Assembly: GCA_021324915.1 (NCBI GenBank)
Contig: JAJPIC010000024.1
Coordinates: 1 to 64,000, forward strand
Direction of reading: 5' to 3'
Source of the DNA: Beijerinckiaceae bacterium
GTDB taxonomy: Bacteria; Pseudomonadota; Alphaproteobacteria; Rhizobiales; Beijerinckiaceae
Length of the DNA: 64,000 nt
Positions 28,952-37,453 of this stretch are shown here, one piece after another; within the stretch, counting starts at the first letter, position 1, and every line of letters begins with the position of its first letter. Made by a program: the position numbers and the translations under genes. The notes beneath the pieces are model-generated. The model did not search any database. It was given only the letters and a program-made list of their open reading frames with translations, and was not told the origin of the DNA.

Positions 28952-30535
28952 GTGCGATCGGTCGCCAATTTGAGAAAGCGCTTCGAGGCGCATCGTCAGC
29001 TTCATGCGCTCGATGAACGCGCAGTGCTGCTGGATTGCGGGCTCGTCCTCGGTGCCGGCACGCAATTGATCCGCATGAGGAGAGATCGGCTGGGCCTGCC
29101 GGTCCTGGCTTGCGCAGCCGACGAAGAACGCGCGCTGGCGCTGTTGACGATCGCGCATCGGCGCCCGCCCTCGGCCGATCTCTTCCGCCACGTTCAAAGC
29201 GCCGCCGAATATTGGCGGGCGGGCGACAAAGCGCTCGCCAATTTGCGTCTCGCCTTCGCGCGCCTGCCGCGGCTCGAAAGCGAAATGGATGCCTGGCGGC
29301 TGCACCTCGCCGGCGCTTTGCTCGACGGGGGATTTTCGCCACGCCGTTTGCTGCGCGAGCTCGGGTACGGCGACCTTACAAAATACGATCCGGACGAGCC
29401 GCGTGTCCCGGCGGGACATGGCCGCGCGAGCGGCGAATGGGGTTCGGGCGGGGGCTCGCCCAGTTCCGAACGACGCGCTCCCTCGCGCGATTCCAGTCAG
29501 AGAACGTCGTCGCGCGCTTCGGGGCAGAGCGCTCGGCCAACGCAGACCGTCCGGCCGAGTTCGTCCGAACCAGTTTCGATCCAAAGCGCCTCTGCAGTTC
29601 TGAGCGCCGACGCTTTGACGGGCGACGCGGTAGAAATCGGCGGCGAGAGCGCCGGCGGATTTCTCGGCGACGTTAGTGCTGCCGCACTCGCAAGCTTACG
29701 AACGCTCGCGCTGAGATTTTCCGGTCCCGCCGCCTTCTTCGGCGCAATATTCATCCCGACGAACAGGAGCCTCATTTCCGAAGGCACGCTGCCCGGCGCG
29801 CCGAATGTCCGTTACAGAATCGACCGCGATACGGGCATGCTCGACCTCACGACGGTGGGTCGTGATGGCGAAGAAGTTACCGCCCGCGCACAATTTCGAA
29901 ATGGCGTCTATGTCGACACCAGGACCGGCAAGCCGGTCGGCCGCGTTCTCGGCCGCACATTTTACATTGATCGCGCTGCAGCCGCGGCGGCGTTAGCAGC
30001 GGCCGGCGCGAAAACAGCGATCGAGTCGAAAGACGATGGCCCGAAGCTTTGTCCCGCGCCGGAGCCGGATAGGCCAGGGGCTACCAACAGACCGGACGCT
30101 ATCGAATATGCGCAATATGTCAGCCAGGTGATCGTCAATCCTCAGCGTGACCCGCCGCTGGAGCCGGGCCTAGGTTTTGCGCTCTGGGACCCGGACAGGG
30201 ACGATGTGACGGTATTCGACGACTGCCAGGACACAACTGGCATCATGCAGGAATATAAGGGCTATTATTCCTGGAGGTTGGCAATTCCCAAGTTTAAAGA
30301 CGCGATGGCCGAGGAGTTTCTCGGCCAAGCCAAAAGGCAGATACCTGCGAATGACCTCCGCAACAAGCAGTTAGGTCGGAACTACCCGATCGAATGGCAT
30401 TTTCAGGAGAAAGAAGTGGCCGAGTTCGCGCGGGACTTGTTCAAAGACGCAGGCTACTTATCGACAATTCGCATCTATTACGATCCCTATGACCGTCCGG
30501 ACGAACACGAATTCATCGCAGGTCCGCAGCCATGA
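28952..30535 (+). CDS. Polymorphic toxin with C-terminal Tox-REase-5-like nuclease domain
   Basis: C-terminal TVFDDCQDTTGIMQEYKGYYS...YPIEWHFQEKEVAEFARDLFKDAGY resembles restriction-endonuclease-fold Tox-REase-5 (D...ExK, EWHFxEKE). GTG at 28952 with cggaggg upstream is the likely start. Confidence 0.72.
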   Translation: MRSVANLRKRFEAHRQLHALDERAVLLDCGLVLGAGTQLIRMRRDRLGLPVLACAADEERALALLTIAHRRPPSADLFRHVQSAAEYWRAGDKALANLRLAFARLPRLESEMDAWRLHLAGALLDGGFSPRRLLRELGYGDLTKYDPDEPRVPAGHGRASGEWGSGGGSPSSERRAPSRDSSQRTSSRASGQSARPTQTVRPSSSEPVSIQSASAVLSADALTGDAVEIGGESAGGFLGDVSAAALASLRTLALRFSGPAAFFGAIFIPTNRSLISEGTLPGAPNVRYRIDRDTGMLDLTTVGRDGEEVTARAQFRNGVYVDTRTGKPVGRVLGRTFYIDRAAAAAALAAAGAKTAIESKDDGPKLCPAPEPDRPGATNRPDAIEYAQYVSQVIVNPQRDPPLEPGLGFALWDPDRDDVTVFDDCQDTTGIMQEYKGYYSWRLAIPKFKDAMAEEFLGQAKRQIPANDLRNKQLGRNYPIEWHFQEKEVAEFARDLFKDAGYLSTIRIYYDPYDRPDEHEFIAGPQP

Positions 30536-31275
30536 ACCCTCAATTCAACATCCAAGCCGTGTGGGGTCCGCGACGCGAGACGCCGGACGCGCTCGCCAAC
30601 CGTTTTCTCAATCTGCTCGATCGTCTGAGTTCGATCGATCCTGTCTTCCGTAACTGGACCTGGGTTGCACGAGGAGGTCGGACTGCGCAATTCGAGGCGA
30701 TCAAAAACAGGCTGCCGGCTGAAATTGAAGCCGCCATCTCGCGCGACGACTACGGCAAGCCATCGCCTATTTACGGCTATCGTTTCTCCATCATCAACTC
30801 GATGAAATTCCAGCCTCGTTTCGTCAGCATCAGGTTCGACGTTGGATCATGGAGCGTGACGGATCATTACGCCAACTCGGCTGTGTTGGAGACCGCATAT
30901 AATCTCAAACCCGATCCCGCTCTCGTGGCCTATCGGATTTTCAAGCCCGCGCTCCTGGCGCTCGCCGAATGTTTCGACGCGACTTGGTGCAGCGCCTATT
31001 CGCACGCCACGATGCAATACTGGAATGAAGGTCTCGGGGAGCATTACCGCCTGGCGTGGATTTCCTACATAGGGCCGCGCTTCGCGCATCTCGTCACACC
31101 GCCGGCGAGCGCCATAGTCGAGCGCGAGCCCAATGGCGGACTGCTGATGGCCGCCACGGATGAGACTTTCGACGTTTCCAATCCAGCCCATCTGGCCGCG
31201 GCCCGCGACATCCTGGCGGCGGTCGCGCCGCTCAATGCGCTGCCGTGGCCGCCGGAAGTCCACGCGCCCGACTGA
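30532..31275 (+). CDS. Immunity protein, Imm52-like
   Basis: 247 aa; ATGA overlap with the toxin; IQAVWGPRRETPDALANRFLNLLDRLSSIDPVFRNWTW resembles Imm52, known next to REase-fold toxins. Confidence 0.65.
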   Translation: MNPQFNIQAVWGPRRETPDALANRFLNLLDRLSSIDPVFRNWTWVARGGRTAQFEAIKNRLPAEIEAAISRDDYGKPSPIYGYRFSIINSMKFQPRFVSIRFDVGSWSVTDHYANSAVLETAYNLKPDPALVAYRIFKPALLALAECFDATWCSAYSHATMQYWNEGLGEHYRLAWISYIGPRFAHLVTPPASAIVEREPNGGLLMAATDETFDVSNPAHLAAARDILAAVAPLNALPWPPEVHAPD

Positions 31276-31624
31276 CGGGTGCGACCATGATCAATCCTTA
31301 GAGCCTCGAGCGCGAGATCACAAAGAGCGATCGTTCCGATCGAATTCCCGGCTCTTTATTCCAGCGCGTCGGTCGCGCAACGAGCGCAATGCAAACGCGA
31401 GGCACGCGCCAGCCTTGACAAGCCGGGCTCACTTACCTAGTTCGCGAAGTGTCGGACGAATCACGCATTCGTTCGGCGATTCTCAACTTCGATGTGTCAT
31501 GGGCAGTAGAAGCTTCGGCGGCTCGATCGCGGCTCTATCCGCGCGCGAGGCGCCATCCAAAATTTCAATCGCCCGCGGTCTCGGAGGCCGCGTGAGAGGC
31601 GCTCGAGCCTAGCTCCTGCCTGCC

Positions 31625-31663
31625 GCTCACCTCCGGCCGCGGTACAAGGCAGAGGAGGTGAGC
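31625..31663 (+). promoter_or_regulatory. RBS-sequestering hairpin upstream of a 49-aa small ORF
   Basis: gctcacctcc (31625-31634) pairs perfectly with ggaggtgagc (31654-31663), which contains the SD for ATG 31665. Confidence 0.7.
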
Positions 31664-31664
31664 C

Positions 31665-31814
31665 ATGAAGAAGCTCACAATTGTCCGCGCAGACATGCCG
31701 GCCTGCGCCGCGCCCTCGCGGTGCTCCGGGCCGGCCAAGCCGCGCCTCGTATGTTTCTGGAAACTGGATGCGGGCCATCTGGCCTGTTCGTGGTCGGCCC
31801 GAAAGCCGAAGTAA
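31665..31814 (+). CDS. Candidate 49-aa small protein / leader peptide
   Basis: ATG with strong SD gaggaggtgagcc; MKKLTIVRADMPACAAPSRCSGPAKPRLVCFWKLDAGHLACSWSARKPK*. Below the ORF-track length cutoff. Confidence 0.5.
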   Translation: MKKLTIVRADMPACAAPSRCSGPAKPRLVCFWKLDAGHLACSWSARKPK

Positions 31815-31854
31815 CGCGCTGGCCCGCGCCGGATAAGCCGGCCTGGAGAGAAAG

Positions 31855-31929
31855 ATGAAGGACGACCCCAGTAGGCCTGCCGGCTCAGCAAGTCGGCAGG
31901 CGGCACCCCGACCGGAAAGGCAAGAATAA
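31855..31929 (+). CDS. Candidate 24-aa leader peptide
   Basis: MKDDPSRPAGSASRQAAPRPERQE*; ggagag 5' of ATG; lies between the 49-aa ORF and the transporter. Confidence 0.35.
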   Translation: MKDDPSRPAGSASRQAAPRPERQE

Positions 31930-31973
31930 GCAGGCGAGGCTGAGCCGCATGGCTCCCTCCTTGCGGCAGGAGG
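31875..31973 (+). promoter_or_regulatory. Candidate structured leader with competing base pairings ending in an SD-sequestering hairpin
   Basis: A: GCCTGCCG 31875-31882 / CGGCAGGC 31894-31901. B: CGGCTCAGC 31881-31889 / GCTGAGCCG 31939-31947. C: GCCGCA 31944-31949 / TGCGGC 31962-31967. D: CCTCCT 31956-31961 / AGGAGG (SD) 31968-31973. Confidence 0.55.
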
Positions 31974-31979
31974 CGAGTC

Positions 31980-34358
31980 ATGAACCAACACGTCAACCTT
32001 GGCAGCGCCGTGCTCGATGAGGCGCATGTCGGCGACATCCGCGGCGCGCTCGGCACGATCCGCGATCATGGCCCGCGCACGAGCTGGAAACAGCGCTTCC
32101 AAACGCTCCTCGCCATCCTCGGTCCTGGCCTCATCGTCATGGTCGGCGACAATGACGCCGGCGCCTTCGGCACCTATACGCAGGCCGGCCAGAATTACGG
32201 CACCTCGCTCCTCTGGACGCTGCTGCTCCTCGTCCCGGTGCTCTACGTGAACCAGGAAATGGTTCTGCGCCTCGGCGCGGTGACCGGCGTCGGCCACGCG
32301 CGGCTCATTCTCGAACGGTTCGGCAAATTCTGGGGCGCTTTCAGCGTCATCGACCTCTTTCTCTTGAACGGCCTCACGATCGTCACCGAGTTCATCGGCA
32401 TTTCGCTCGGGCTCGGCGCACTCGGCATGCCGAAGGCGATTGGCGTTGCGGTTGCCGCGCTCGTCATCATGGGGGCGGTCAGCACCGGCGACTTCCGCCG
32501 CTTCGAGCGCTTTGCGCTGGCGCTCTGCGCCGGCAGCCTCCTGCTCGTCCCGATCTTCCTGATGGTCCATCCGCCGATGGGTCGGATCGCGCATGATCTC
32601 CTCGTGCCGCACGTGCCGGCGGGCGCCAAGCTCGGCGACGTGATGCTGCTCATCATCGCCATCGTCGGCACCACGATCGCGCCGTGGCAACTCTTCTTCC
32701 AGCAGAGCTACGTTATCGACAAAAGGATCACGCCGCGCTTCATCAAATATGAGCGGCTCGATCTCTGGTTCGGGATCGTCATTGTCGTCATCGGCGCGGT
32801 CGCGATGATGGGCTTTGCGGCGGCGGCCTTTGCCGGCCGGCCCGAATTCGGCAATTTCACCGATGCGGCGGGTGTCGCCGCCGGGCTTGGCGCATACGCC
32901 GGCAGAGTGCCGAGCGTGCTGTTCGCCATTGCGCTCATCGATGCGAGCATCATCGGGGCCGCCGCCGTTTCGCTGGCGAGCGCTTACGCGATCGGCGATG
33001 TCCTTTCGCTGAAGCACTCGCTGCATCGCAGGCCAACGGACGCGAAGGGTTTTTATGCCGTCTATTGCGGCCTGATCCTTCTTGCCGCGGCTCTTGTTCT
33101 CAGCCCCGGCACGCCGCTCGGCCTGCTGACCAACGCCGTCCAGGCGCTTGCCGGCGTGCTCCTGCCGAGCGCGACGGTCTTCCTCCTGCTTCTCTGCAAT
33201 GACAGGGCGGTCCTTGGTCCGTGGGTCAACACGCGCGGCATGAATCTCTTCACCGGCGCGGTGATCTCGGTGCTCGTGACCTTGTCCGTCATTCTCACCG
33301 TCTCGGTGCTGTTTCCGGACTTTGTGAACGAGACTTTCATCCTCGCGGTCTTCCTCACGGGCCTGGCGATCGCGGGCCTGGCGAGCCTCTTTGCTCTCTC
33401 GAAGGGGCGCTCGGGCGCGCCCGCATTCGCGCCGCTGAGCGAAGCGCAGCGCAATTCCTGGCGGATGCCGCCGCTTGACCAGCTCGCGCCCATGCGCCTA
33501 TCGCGAGCGAGCCGTCTGTGGATGGGTGCGCTGCGGCTCTATCTCGTGCTCGCCGGCGGGCTTGTTCTGACGAAGATCGTCAGTTTCGCGCTGGGGCAGG
33601 CCGCGCCTGGATTCGGTGCCGGGTTCTGGCCGAAGCTGGGGGAAGCCATGGCTGAAAACATCGATGTGCCGGCGTTGATCGGAACCTTGGGCGCGCTCGC
33701 CATTGCGCTCGTGCTCGGCACTCTGATCGGCGCCGAGCGGCAATATAGGCAGCGCACGGCAGGTCTGCGCACCAATGCGCTCGTCGCAGTCGGCGCCGCG
33801 GGCTTTGTGCATCTCGGCATGGCGCTCAACCAAACGGCCGGAGCCGGCCAGGCGCTCGCCTATGTGATCTCCGGTATCGGCTTTCTCGGGGCCGGGGTGA
33901 TCATGAAGGAAGGCACCAATGTGCGGGGCCTCAATACTGCGGCAACCCTCTGGTGCTCGGCGGCAGTCGGCGCCTTCGCTGGCGCGGGCTATGGAATCGA
34001 GGCGGGCCTGCTCACGATTTTCGTTCTCGCGGGCAATACGTTCCTGCGGCCCATGGCCGAATTCGTCAACCGCATTCCGATCCGCAAGGATGCCGCCGAG
34101 GCGACCTATCAGATCCATGCGACCGCGGATGGCGGGGACCGCGACGAGGTGCGCGATCTCCTCGCCGACACGCTGGAAGCGAAGAACTACCGGCTGCGCG
34201 AGCTCGAAGCCATCGAGCGCGGCGACGACGAGGTGGAACTTGTCGCCACATTGGCGGCAACGAGCGCCGATCCGGCCGAGCTCGATGCGGTCGTGAGCGA
34301 ATTGGAAAAGGCCAAGGGCGTCGCGCATGCGACTTGGACCTCGACTGCGCTCGACTGA
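31980..34358 (+). CDS. NRAMP-like divalent metal transporter fused to a C-terminal MgtC/SapB domain
   Basis: NRAMP part GPGLIVMVGDNDAGAFGTYTQAGQNYGTSLLW and IVGTTIAPWQLFFQQS. MgtC part ALVLGTLIGAERQYRQRTAGLRTNALVAVGAAGF...ISGIGFLGAGVIMKEGTNVRGLNTAATLWCSAAVG. Confidence 0.93.
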   Translation: MNQHVNLGSAVLDEAHVGDIRGALGTIRDHGPRTSWKQRFQTLLAILGPGLIVMVGDNDAGAFGTYTQAGQNYGTSLLWTLLLLVPVLYVNQEMVLRLGAVTGVGHARLILERFGKFWGAFSVIDLFLLNGLTIVTEFIGISLGLGALGMPKAIGVAVAALVIMGAVSTGDFRRFERFALALCAGSLLLVPIFLMVHPPMGRIAHDLLVPHVPAGAKLGDVMLLIIAIVGTTIAPWQLFFQQSYVIDKRITPRFIKYERLDLWFGIVIVVIGAVAMMGFAAAAFAGRPEFGNFTDAAGVAAGLGAYAGRVPSVLFAIALIDASIIGAAAVSLASAYAIGDVLSLKHSLHRRPTDAKGFYAVYCGLILLAAALVLSPGTPLGLLTNAVQALAGVLLPSATVFLLLLCNDRAVLGPWVNTRGMNLFTGAVISVLVTLSVILTVSVLFPDFVNETFILAVFLTGLAIAGLASLFALSKGRSGAPAFAPLSEAQRNSWRMPPLDQLAPMRLSRASRLWMGALRLYLVLAGGLVLTKIVSFALGQAAPGFGAGFWPKLGEAMAENIDVPALIGTLGALAIALVLGTLIGAERQYRQRTAGLRTNALVAVGAAGFVHLGMALNQTAGAGQALAYVISGIGFLGAGVIMKEGTNVRGLNTAATLWCSAAVGAFAGAGYGIEAGLLTIFVLAGNTFLRPMAEFVNRIPIRKDAAEATYQIHATADGGDRDEVRDLLADTLEAKNYRLRELEAIERGDDEVELVATLAATSADPAELDAVVSELEKAKGVAHATWTSTALD

Positions 34359-35028
34359 CCGCGCGTCCGCTCATCGGAACGCGCGCGGTCGATAGATCCT
34401 TCCCGGACGAGCACCCGGCATGTCCAGGAGCGGAGATCCGGGGCCGGACCAATATTCAAAGCCGCTGCGGCCTCGACCCGGCGCTTGCCTCCGGCCAGAG
34501 AGAGGGCCAGATCCGGCGTCCCTCCCTGAATGTGCCGGGGCTATTTGCTCGCCCTCGGAGCCGAGCGCTACGCGCTAGGACTCTTTAACCGCGATTCCGG
34601 AAGGCCGATCTGCCGCAGCCGCGCTCGGCATTGCGTGAGTTCAATTGCGTCGGCGCAATGATTATTGAACGCACGTTCATCTTTGCACAGTGCGCGCAAT
34701 TTTTTGCCGACGTGTGGCCCTATTGTCGCTCGCCTCGCGAGAACGTGTGCTCGCAAATGCGTGAAGCGCGTTTCAATTCAGCGGTGGAGCAATATGTCAG
34801 CGTCGCGCAATGCAACGGAGTTTTAATTCTTTGTGACTGCATAATCTCGCATTGAACTCAACGCGCGTGCCGAACGACATATTCTCGCGCCGTTGGGGTC
34901 GTAATGAGATCGAGTCGCCGCGATTCAATGCAGGCGGCCAAAGCGGCAGGGTGGTGAACGCGCATCGAGGGTCCGAGATCGAGGCCAGACGGCGCCCGAA
35001 GCGCGCCGAAAAAGCAAAGAGAAGCGAC

Positions 35029-35313
35029 ATGCGTATCATCTTCGACGGCGACATGGATGGCGAAAAGTTCATCCCGATCGGCAGGATTCAAGCAGCTTCG
35101 AGCTGGCATGGACCGCGTTCGGCCGTAACCCAGGATTTCTACAGGGCCAAGGCGCTCGAAAATCTGATCGATGTTGCGCAGGATTATGACGCCGACGCCA
35201 TTATCGGCGTCGATTACGGGATCGATCGGGCCGAAATCGGCGATGCGCCCGGCGCCGGCCTGCTGCAGCGGGTCTCCGTGAGCGGGCTCGCCGTCAAGCT
35301 GACGCGGCCCTGA
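35029..35313 (+). CDS. YbjQ/UPF0145-like small protein
   Basis: MRIIFDGDMDGE start at 35029; ALENLIDVAQDYDADAIIGVDYGID...VSGLAVKL resembles the heavy-metal-binding/UPF0145 fold. Confidence 0.5.
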   Translation: MRIIFDGDMDGEKFIPIGRIQAASSWHGPRSAVTQDFYRAKALENLIDVAQDYDADAIIGVDYGIDRAEIGDAPGAGLLQRVSVSGLAVKLTRP

Positions 35314-35368
35314 GGCGCCATAAGCAAGCCGCGCCGGCGCGGCTTGCTCCTGAATTCTGTATGAGGGT

Positions 35369-37021
35369 TCAGCGTGAGAATTTCTTATATTTGATCCTGT
35401 GGGGGATCACGCTGTCGATCCCGAGCCTTCTTTTCTTGTCCTCTTCGTAATCGGCAAAATTTCCCTCGAACCATTCGACATGGCTGTCGCCTTCGAAGGC
35501 GAGCATGTGAGTGGCTATGCGATCGAGAAAGAACCGATCGTGCGAAGTGACGAGAACGCATCCGGCGAAATCGATCAGCGCCTCTTCGAGGGCCCGCAAA
35601 GTATCGACGTCGAGATCATTGGTCGGCTCGTCGAGCAGGATGACATTGGCGCCCGATTTCAGCATCTTGGCGAGGTGCACCCGGTTGCGCTCGCCGCCGG
35701 AGAGCTGGCCCACCTTCTTCTGCTGGTCCGGCCCTTTGAAATTGAATGCGCCGACATAGGCGCGCGAATTGACCTCGCGCTTGCCGAGCGCAAGCAAGTC
35801 GTTGCCGCCGGAAATCTCTTCCCATACGGTCTTTGAGCCGTCGAGCGCGTCACGCGACTGGTCCACATAGCCGAGCTGCACGGTCTCGCCGAACTCGATG
35901 CGGCCGCTGTCGGGCTTCTCCTGGCCGGTGAGCATGCGAAAGAGGGTGGTCTTGCCGGCGCCGTTCGGACCGATCACCCCGACAATACCGCCAGGCGGCA
36001 ATTTGAACGACAGATCGTCGATGAGCAGGCGCTCGCCATAAGCTTTCGAGAGATTTTCGACATCGATCACCCTGGTGCCGAGCCGTTCGGCGACAGGAAT
36101 GACGATCTGCGCGGTTCCCGGCGCGCGGTCGTTCTGACGAGCGAGCAAGTCCTCGTAGCGCTGGATGCGGGCCTTGGATTTTGCCTGCCGCGCCTTGGGG
36201 CTCGCGGCGATCCATTCGGCTTCCGCTTCGAGCTGGCGAACGCGCGCGGCCTCCTCGCGTCCCTCCTGCACAAGCCTTTTCTGCTTCTGCTGCAGCCACG
36301 AGGAATAATTTCCCTCATAGGGGATGCCGCGGCCGCGATCGAGCTCGAGAATCCAGCCCGTCACGTTATCGAGAAAATAGCGGTCGTGGGTGACGATCAA
36401 GATCGCGCCGGGATAGGTGCGCAAATGACCTTCGAGCCAGTTCACTGTCTCGGCGTCGAGGTGGTTGGTCGGCTCGTCGAGGAGCAGGAGATTCGGCTTT
36501 TCGAGCAGCAAGCGGCAAAGCGCAACCCGGCGCTTCTCGCCGCCCGAAAGCTGCGTCACGGGCCAATTGTCGGGCGGACAGCCGAGCGCCTCCATCGCAA
36601 GATCAACCTGCGCATCGAGATCCCAGAGGCCTTGCGCCTCGATCTCATCCTGCAGCTTGGTCATTTCTTCCGCTGTTTCGTCGGAATAATTCACGGCGAG
36701 CTCGTTGTAGCGGTCGAGAATCGCCTGTTTGTCGGCGACGCCCCGCATGACATTGCCGCGCACGTCGAGATCCGCGTCGAGTTGCGGCTCTTGCGGCAAA
36801 TAGCCGACCCTGGCGCCTTCCGCGACGAAGCCATCACCGGTGAACTCCTTGTCGAGACCGGCCATGATGCGCAGCAGGGTCGATTTACCCGCGCCATTGG
36901 CGCCGAGCACGCCGATTTTCGCCTCCGGATAGAAGGAGAGATTGATATTTTCCAAGACCTTCTTCCCGCCGGGATAGACCTTGGTCAAACCCTGCATATG
37001 GTAGATGAAATTGCGTGCCAC
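35369..37021 (-). CDS. ettA: Energy-dependent translational throttle protein EttA (ABC-F)
   Basis: 550 aa; two ABC domains ([79 protein letters not shown]). Confidence 0.96.
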   Translation of the reverse strand: MARNFIYHMQGLTKVYPGGKKVLENINLSFYPEAKIGVLGANGAGKSTLLRIMAGLDKEFTGDGFVAEGARVGYLPQEPQLDADLDVRGNVMRGVADKQAILDRYNELAVNYSDETAEEMTKLQDEIEAQGLWDLDAQVDLAMEALGCPPDNWPVTQLSGGEKRRVALCRLLLEKPNLLLLDEPTNHLDAETVNWLEGHLRTYPGAILIVTHDRYFLDNVTGWILELDRGRGIPYEGNYSSWLQQKQKRLVQEGREEAARVRQLEAEAEWIAASPKARQAKSKARIQRYEDLLARQNDRAPGTAQIVIPVAERLGTRVIDVENLSKAYGERLLIDDLSFKLPPGGIVGVIGPNGAGKTTLFRMLTGQEKPDSGRIEFGETVQLGYVDQSRDALDGSKTVWEEISGGNDLLALGKREVNSRAYVGAFNFKGPDQQKKVGQLSGGERNRVHLAKMLKSGANVILLDEPTNDLDVDTLRALEEALIDFAGCVLVTSHDRFFLDRIATHMLAFEGDSHVEWFEGNFADYEEDKKRRLGIDSVIPHRIKYKKFSR

Positions 37022-37105
37022 GCGCTGCCCTTCGAAATGGAATGAAATCGCCGCTTGGAGCGTCGAACGTTCCGACGGATCGGAGCCGCTCTACTTCTTG
37101 GTTAT

Positions 37106-37256
37106 GCATCGGATCATCCCAAAACCGGTGCCCACTTTTGGGTCCGATGCTTCTTGGAGCATCGGATTATTCCAAAACCGGTGCCCACTTTTGGGTCCGA
37201 TGCTTCTTGGAGCATCGGATCATCCCAAAACCGGTGCCCACTTTTGGGTCCGATGC
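37106..37256. repeat. 53-bp tandem palindromic repeat, 3 copies
   Basis: gcatcggatcatcccaaaaccggtgcccacttttgggtccgatgc starts at 37106, 37159 and 37212; arms gcatcgga/tccgatgc and cccaaaa/ttttggg. Confidence 0.95.
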
Positions 37257-37453
37257 TTTAGAATAGTATTGTTGACGCGGAATCAATCCTGCGATGCTCT
37301 CGATTGGCGAAGCGCAACGACCCCTGCGCCGGGCCGGTATGCGCCAGTCGCAAGCTTTGGTCCAGCGCCGTGCGCTCGGCGCGCCAGGTCTTCTCGCGGT
37401 CACAATCCGATGTTTGATCTCGGACAAGCGCCGATGACCGCGGGGGCAGGCCA

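Noticed and set aside
27756-29342. N-terminal extension of the 848-aa metF ORF
   Set aside because: Antisense/out-of-frame to the sahR-like gene and the toxin gene; MetF starts naturally at 27755.
31625-31979. Known yybP-ykoY (Mn2+) or M-box (Mg2+) riboswitch
   Set aside because: No consensus core recognised by eye; kept only as a novel-leader candidate. An Rfam cmscan would settle it.
31497-33026. 509-aa ORF on the minus strand
   Set aside because: Antisense to the NRAMP-MgtC gene; low-complexity charged sequence.
37106-37256. Possible CRISPR array (three repeats)
   Set aside because: Units are contiguous with constant 53-bp period and no unique spacers; no cas genes nearby.
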